From assembly GCF_000346465.2 (NCBI RefSeq), contig NC_034009.1:22738709-22802708 (forward strand): DNA of 64,000 nucleotides, given 5' to 3'. Each line of letters starts with the position of its first letter. Position 1 is the first letter of the stretch. The DNA comes from Prunus persica. Taxonomy: Eukaryota; Streptophyta; Magnoliopsida; Rosales; Rosaceae. The notes beneath the pieces are model-generated. The model saw only the letters and a list, made by a program, of their open reading frames with translations. It had not been told where the DNA came from and did no database searches. Shown here piece by piece: positions 59,701 to 64,000 of this stretch. The position numbers and the translations under genes were made by a program.

Positions 59701-60236
59701 TAACATTTCATATTCATATAGAACATTGTTACCTGTGCAGGAAATTTCCCCTTAAACGCAATTGGCTCCAAATCCAATCCTCCATTTGAAGTTGCCTTGT
59801 ATGTGCCATAAAGGAGCTTCAAGTCAAAGTCATATAAAAATAGCTTTGTACCAGGTGTAATCTTCTTTACAACTTCTACCTTTCCCAAGGGTAGCCCAAA
59901 AACACGATATCGATAGCATTCAGGTTTCGTTTTTCCATTACACATGAATATAAAACCAGAATGTGATTGCCCACTATCCTTCTCATTCTTTTCGGGCCGA
60001 ACCTTTTCCCTAATAGTAGGATTAGCATGACTAGATGAAGTAGCATGAGCAACATTGGAAGCAGAAGGGCCACTGTTAAGCACAGGTGCAGGTGCAGGTG
60101 TAGGCATGGAAGATGCGCTTATCTTCCTAGATTTCTTTTTTTTCTTCGTTAAACTCTTCCCTATCTTTTTACTCCCATCATCGTGACTTAAAGGTAGGCC
60201 TTTTCCCTTTGACGCCTTGCCCCGTTTCTTTGCCAT
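56763..60236 (-). CDS. DCD (development and cell death) domain protein
   Basis: Plant-specific DCD proteins are linked to development, hormone responses and stress-related cell death; the molecular function is unclear. Four minus-strand exons: 59733-60236, 57979-58095, 57467-57873 and 56763-57141, giving 468 residues. The N-terminus is a basic, probably nuclear-targeting region ([21 protein letters not shown]). The DCD domain spans about residues 93-205: [64 protein letters not shown] and FKVAIKDNY. The remaining half is low-complexity, rich in Tyr, Pro, Ser and His, without a recognised domain. MAKKRGK at 60236 is preferred; an in-frame Met at 60287 adds 17 residues. A donor at 60898 (TTTCCAG/gtattc) indicates a leader intron. 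Confidence 0.92.
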
Positions 60237-61142
60237 GGATACGCTGTTACAGCGAAACGAAAGCATTATTCTTGCAATGTAACTCATTGTTATTCAATAT
60301 CTACATCCTTGAATTGAAAGATTACACTCGCTAACTCTAATATGACAATGTGATTACCAACCATTGATCATTATATTCATCTCAAACCACAAATATCTTA
60401 AGCACATCACTATTTCCCTCTAAGGCCCAAGGAAAATACAATGCATTTCAAAATCAACAATAAATAAAAAACAGTATTACTTGATAGTCTGTTTTATATT
60501 CGTTCTTACTGCCATGACTTACCTTAAAGTAAGATTTTAATCACAATTCAAGAGAATTATCATCCTTAAGATGAACATCATATCACAAATTATAATGAGA
60601 GTAGACACAGCTAAATCCTCCTCTGTATGAAATATGTCTGAGAACCCCATTTTTTGTTTTTCTGATAACGATTGTAACGTTTACAAATCTCCCATGGCAT
60701 CAATTCCTCATCACTTCAACCCCTCAATTACTTTATTTATCAATTATCTTTTTTCTTCTTCATATCGAAATGAATAAATAAATAAAAGCAGCGAAATCCT
60801 AATTTAGGCCATTGGCGAAGATAAGGTGGTGGAAAATTATACTCTTGGACAGAGAAGAGAGCAGTGATTTTATTTGATTTGATTGATTGAAGAATACCTG
60901 GAAATCGAGCCTCGAGAGATTTATTTACCCTGCTGCTGAAGATTGAATGGAGGACTATGAATCTTGGGAAGGGGACGGGTAAATAGATGAAAGGAAATGA
61001 ACGGCTGCGATGACGTCCTGAAGTTACCAATGTGGTGGATAAAATACGCGCGTATGCCCCAGTCCGATTCGTTGGTGTGCAAGGCAAGGGAAAAATGAAA
61101 ACGACTTTCTTTTGTAGCGTTCTGATGGGCTGTTACAAATTT
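60237..61142. promoter_or_regulatory. Leader intron and promoter of the DCD gene
   Basis: On the minus strand a probable non-coding first exon lies at about 60899-61000, ending at TTTCCAG/gtattc, with the leader intron running to somewhere shortly above 60236. The less AT-rich stretch at 61000-61130 (ATACGCGCG, GATGACGTC) is the likely core promoter; TGACGTCATC is a CRE/bZIP-type site. The 1.6-kb element at 61143 lies immediately upstream. Confidence 0.5.
61010..61019. promoter_or_regulatory. TGACGTC bZIP/TGA-type site
   Basis: GATGACGTCCTG near the likely transcription start of the DCD gene matches the ACGT-core bZIP consensus. It is inferred from sequence alone. Confidence 0.35.
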
Positions 61143-61524
61143 GGACAAACTACAGAAAATTCCCCAACATATAGGATCATAAGAGTTCATATCCGATTTT
61201 GGGGATATTTATCAGTACATATTCAACGTTACGGAAATCCTATAATTTGCCCCCTCTATTAGTGAGATCGTCAGAAAATCCGTTACCTGCTTACATGACA
61301 TTTGTGGGACCCATTTTTTAACTGACATGGACTCCACATAAGAAATCAAATTAATAAAATAAATGAAAAACAATAAAAAATCTAAAAACCTTAAATAAAT
61401 AAATAAAATAAAATAACTCATCTTCTCCCATTTCCCATGCCTTTCAGCCTGACCTCCAACCCACCCTCCCTATAGCTCCGCCCCACCTCCATTAGATCTA
61501 ACTCTTTCCAACCCAGATAAAGTC

Positions 61525-61556
<32 letters not shown>

Positions 61557-62727
61557 CCCCTTGGTTTCACCTCCATGGGCGTCTTGTATGGTCACTCAAG
61601 CTTGTGAACTTTGTTCTTTGATTCAAATTTACAGATATGCAACTATGCTTGTTCTTTGATTGTTTTTTGTTTTTTATTTTTTTTTCATGTTTGAGTATCA
61701 ACGATCTGGTTGCACGGCCCCAAACCTCTTATTTGAACACGGCCTTGTGCCACCCAGACCTAAGCAACAAGTCAAGTCGCGTCCGTACATTGATGAGGTC
61801 GACAAGGGTTTGGATCGGGATGGCTTCGCTGGGTAGGGGGTTTTGAGGAGAGAAGATAAATATATATATATATATATATCAATTAGAGTTGGTTTTGCTT
61901 GCTCCAATGGCATAATACTCTCTCCCTAAGGTTTCTTATTTTCTTGGATTTGACAACTTAGCTTAGTAAGTTACCAATCCCTCACTCTTTCTCTCTGGTT
62001 CGATTTTGTTCTTTGATGCTTCTCAGAAAATCAGAATTGATCTTCGCACTGTAAGTGGTCAATGGTTGGTCTTAATTATATCAAAATGAACAGCAACTAG
62101 TTGCTAATATATGAAATTAGTTTTATTTTATGTTCGAATATTGCAAGTGTTGTGGATGAAGAGAATGTGGAGCCACAAGGTCATTCACAACCGGTTGACC
62201 CTTTTAGCTATGGACTCTGCTCAAACATCTTTGGACATCTAGAGTGTTTCGATTGGGCTACGATGGCGGTTGGATGGGTGACTAGTGGGTTTATGGTTGG
62301 GGTTCGGGGCGGGGGAGGGATTTATGTTGGAGGAGAGATGAGAGAGAATGGGTGGTGGGTTAAGATAGGTGGTGGTTTGAGTGGCTAGAATGACTGGCTT
62401 TGTTGGGTAGGGAGATGAGAGATTTTTTTTTTTTCAATTTTCTTTTGAGTTTTAAAATTTTTAATGATTTTAATATTTTAAAATTAATTTTAAAAAGTAG
62501 AGAATTTTTTATTATTATTTGTTTGTCCATTTGGAGGTCCATGTCGTTAAAAAATAGAATCCACATTCGTCACGTCAACATTTAACAGATTCATTAACGA
62601 TTTAGTTAACGGAGGGGGCAAATTGTAGGGTTTTCGTGACGTTGAGTATGTACTGGTAAATGTCCTCAAAATCGGGTATGAATTCGTAAATGACCCTATA
62701 GGTTGGGGGGTTTTCTGTAGTTTGTCC
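61143..62727. mobile_element. Mutator-like non-autonomous element, 1,585 bp, with 9-bp target duplication
   Basis: The ends GGACAAACTACAGAAAAT and its mirror (reverse complement GGACAAACTACAGAAAAC) begin inverted repeats that can be followed for about 200 bases. Shared segments include TCATA(T/C)CCGATTTTG, CAGTACATA and AATTTGCCCCCTC. TACAAATTT lies directly outside each end (61134-61142 and 62728-62736). Long TIRs plus a 9-bp duplication are the Mutator signature. The interior (CT tract at 61530-61556, AT tract at 61860-61879) shows no transposase. Confidence 0.88.
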
Positions 62728-62997
62728 TACAAATTTTGACTGAAATAAAGGGTTAACTGTCGATTTACCCCTTGAATTTGTATGCTACTTTCAATTTGCA
62801 CCTCAACTTTTTTTTTTTGTTGGTGGAAAATTGAGTACACGAACTAATTTTTATTGCCAATTCCACCCTATCGTCTAAATAAAAAAATAGGCTTATTTAC
62901 TGTAGCACCCCCCAAAAATTTGGGAAAAACCCCTTTTTCCCCCCCCAAAAGTAAAAAGCCCCCACTTCCCCTCTCACCGGTTTTTTTGGGTTTCTTT

Positions 62998-63026
<29 letters not shown>
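62998..63026. repeat. poly-C run within a homopolymer-rich patch
   Basis: Twenty-nine consecutive C residues at the end of a patch (about 62900-63026) full of expanded homopolymers. A sequencing or consensus artefact is likely. Confidence 0.85.
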
Positions 63027-63028
<2 letters not shown>

Positions 63029-63360
63029 CCGTTAACGTCATCCACAATACAGTAAAAAAGTCTGACGTGTCAGGGGCATTATGGTAATAGCATCCACGTG
63101 GGCCAATTGCTGACCTTAGTCAGTTGCCTACGTGGCATATTGGACCCCACAAGGCGTTGAAAATCCTAATCTAAGTGGCTGAGTTCATAAAATCAGGCTA
63201 AAGACCCCCTTCTCAACCGATAAAATTTGGGGAGATTAGGGTTTGGACTGTGTCGAAGAGAGAGATTCGAACATTTGAGAAGAACCGAAAATTGCGGAAG
63301 AGTGAAAATAGTTTGAGAATCAAAATCTGGGCATTGCGAGAATATTGGACAGATTAGACA

Positions 63361-64000
63361 ATGACGATGCCGAGAGAGAAAGGAGGTTCTCAACCCGAGT
63401 ACGGTAAGTGGCCCTTTGCTTTGGCTTTTGCTTTTGATTTTGAAATGAAATCGACGAAAGCGATAGATTTATAAAGTGTGGTCCAGGTTTAAACTTCTTT
63501 ATTGTCTGCTTGCTTTGTTGGGTCGGGTCCGAAGGTGTTGTGGTCCCATATATGTTGCTGTTATGTTTTCTTGTTTATTAATTGTTCAAAGGTCGTTTTA
63601 GTGCTTTACTAGTTGTTTTCTTGTTTACTAGTTCTTGTTTGCTAGTTGTTTAAGGGTCGTTTTAGTGTTGACTGGTAGTTTGGTGGTTGTGTTGCTATAC
63701 ATATGACTAGGCAGTGGTTAAACTATACGTAAGACTAGGCAATGGTTGAAGTGTGTGTTTTTCTGTTCTGTTCTGCAGATGACAAAGGAATAGTCACCTT
63801 TGAAGTACATCATGGAGGTAAAATGGTAAAATCCCAAAACCTCAATGAGTGGTGGTTTTATGTGGGGGGTTCTGTTGATTATTTGGACTGGTGTCTTTTG
63901 GACTACATAAATTTGTTAGAGATAAATGTTTATGCAAAAGAGCTTGGGCATCATGACCAAGTGGTTGTGACAGGGATACAAAATGATAAAAAAGTGTGTA
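63361..64000 (+). CDS. N-terminus of a Mutator-like element protein with PB1-like domain (partial)
   Basis: Exon 1 at 63361-63403 encodes MTMPREKGGSQPEYD up to a phase-1 donor (TACG/gtaagt). Exon 2 starts at 63779 after TTCTGCAG and continues to the window end: DDKGIVTFEVHHGGKMVK, WWFYVGGSVDYLDWCLLDYI and INVYAKELGHHDQVVVTGIQ. The HHGGKMV...YVGGSVDYLD pattern is the short PB1-like N-terminal domain found in many plant MULE-encoded transposases ahead of the DDE and SWIM zinc-finger parts. These would lie beyond the window. The host-gene alternative (a domesticated MULE) cannot be excluded. Confidence 0.65.

Larger units (their letters stand above)
62749..64000 (+). mobile_element. 5' part of a probable coding Mutator-like element (runs off the window)
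   Basis: AGGGTTAACTGTCGATTTAC starts a stretch whose wording (ACCCCTTGAATTTGTA, CAATTTGCACCTCAAC, GGACCCCACAAGG) is typical of the long TIRs of plant Mutator-like elements. An open frame begins 600 bases inside. The right end lies outside the window, so neither inverted repeat nor target duplication can be confirmed. Confidence 0.6.

Noticed and set aside
63193..63393. Antisense open frame before the MULE start
   Set aside because: Short, no domain, and overlaps the leader of the better-supported plus-strand gene.

Overview
The window is nuclear DNA of a flowering plant: all protein genes are split by GT-AG introns, intergenic DNA is AT-rich and full of microsatellites and DNA transposons, and every recognisable product is a plant housekeeping or regulatory protein. 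The gene set and repeat style suggest a woody rosid, perhaps Rosaceae (Prunus); this is inference, not proof.

Layout. 0-4 kb: sterol 14-demethylase CYP51 (+). 4.5-14.6 kb: three minus-strand genes, namely FKBP19-type immunophilin, plastid transaldolase and an IRX10-type GT47 xylan glycosyltransferase. 15.5-18.7 kb: a roughly 3 kb hAT-type element lying inside a smaller repeat, with an exact 8-bp target duplication. 19.8-21.7 kb: Sec14/CRAL-TRIO lipid-transfer protein (+). 22.6-24.4 kb: mitochondrial Rieske protein (-). 25.2-28.9 kb: glycyl-tRNA synthetase (-). 32.1-35.6 kb: VIM/ORTHRUS PHD-RING-SRA-RING methylation reader (+). 36.2-37.7 kb: plastid membrane protein, probably DUF2301 (-). 37.9-43.9 kb: two nearly identical tRNA-Leu(AAG) genes in a tandem duplication; the second copy is split by a 5 kb long-TIR element that itself contains a decayed PIF/Harbinger transposon. 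44-48 kb: a decayed LTR element with gag remnants, a second Harbinger fragment and a tandem repeat. 50.7-52.9 kb: AP2/ERF transcription factor (-). 56.8-60.2 kb: DCD-domain protein (-). 61.1-62.7 kb: a Mutator-like non-autonomous element with a 9-bp target duplication. From 62.7 kb to the end: the 5' end of what looks like a coding Mutator-like element.

The genes do not form a pathway. They are independent housekeeping genes: sterol synthesis, plastid protein folding, pentose phosphate metabolism, xylan synthesis, lipid transfer, respiration, translation, DNA methylation maintenance and stress regulation. FKBP19, transaldolase and Rieske occur in the order remembered for Arabidopsis At5g13410-At5g13430, which points to preserved ancestral collinearity. 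Exon boundaries were read by eye from splice sites and phase; each model closes in frame at a length usual for its family. I found no convincing new biological system. The most informative features are the nested transposons and the tRNA duplication.
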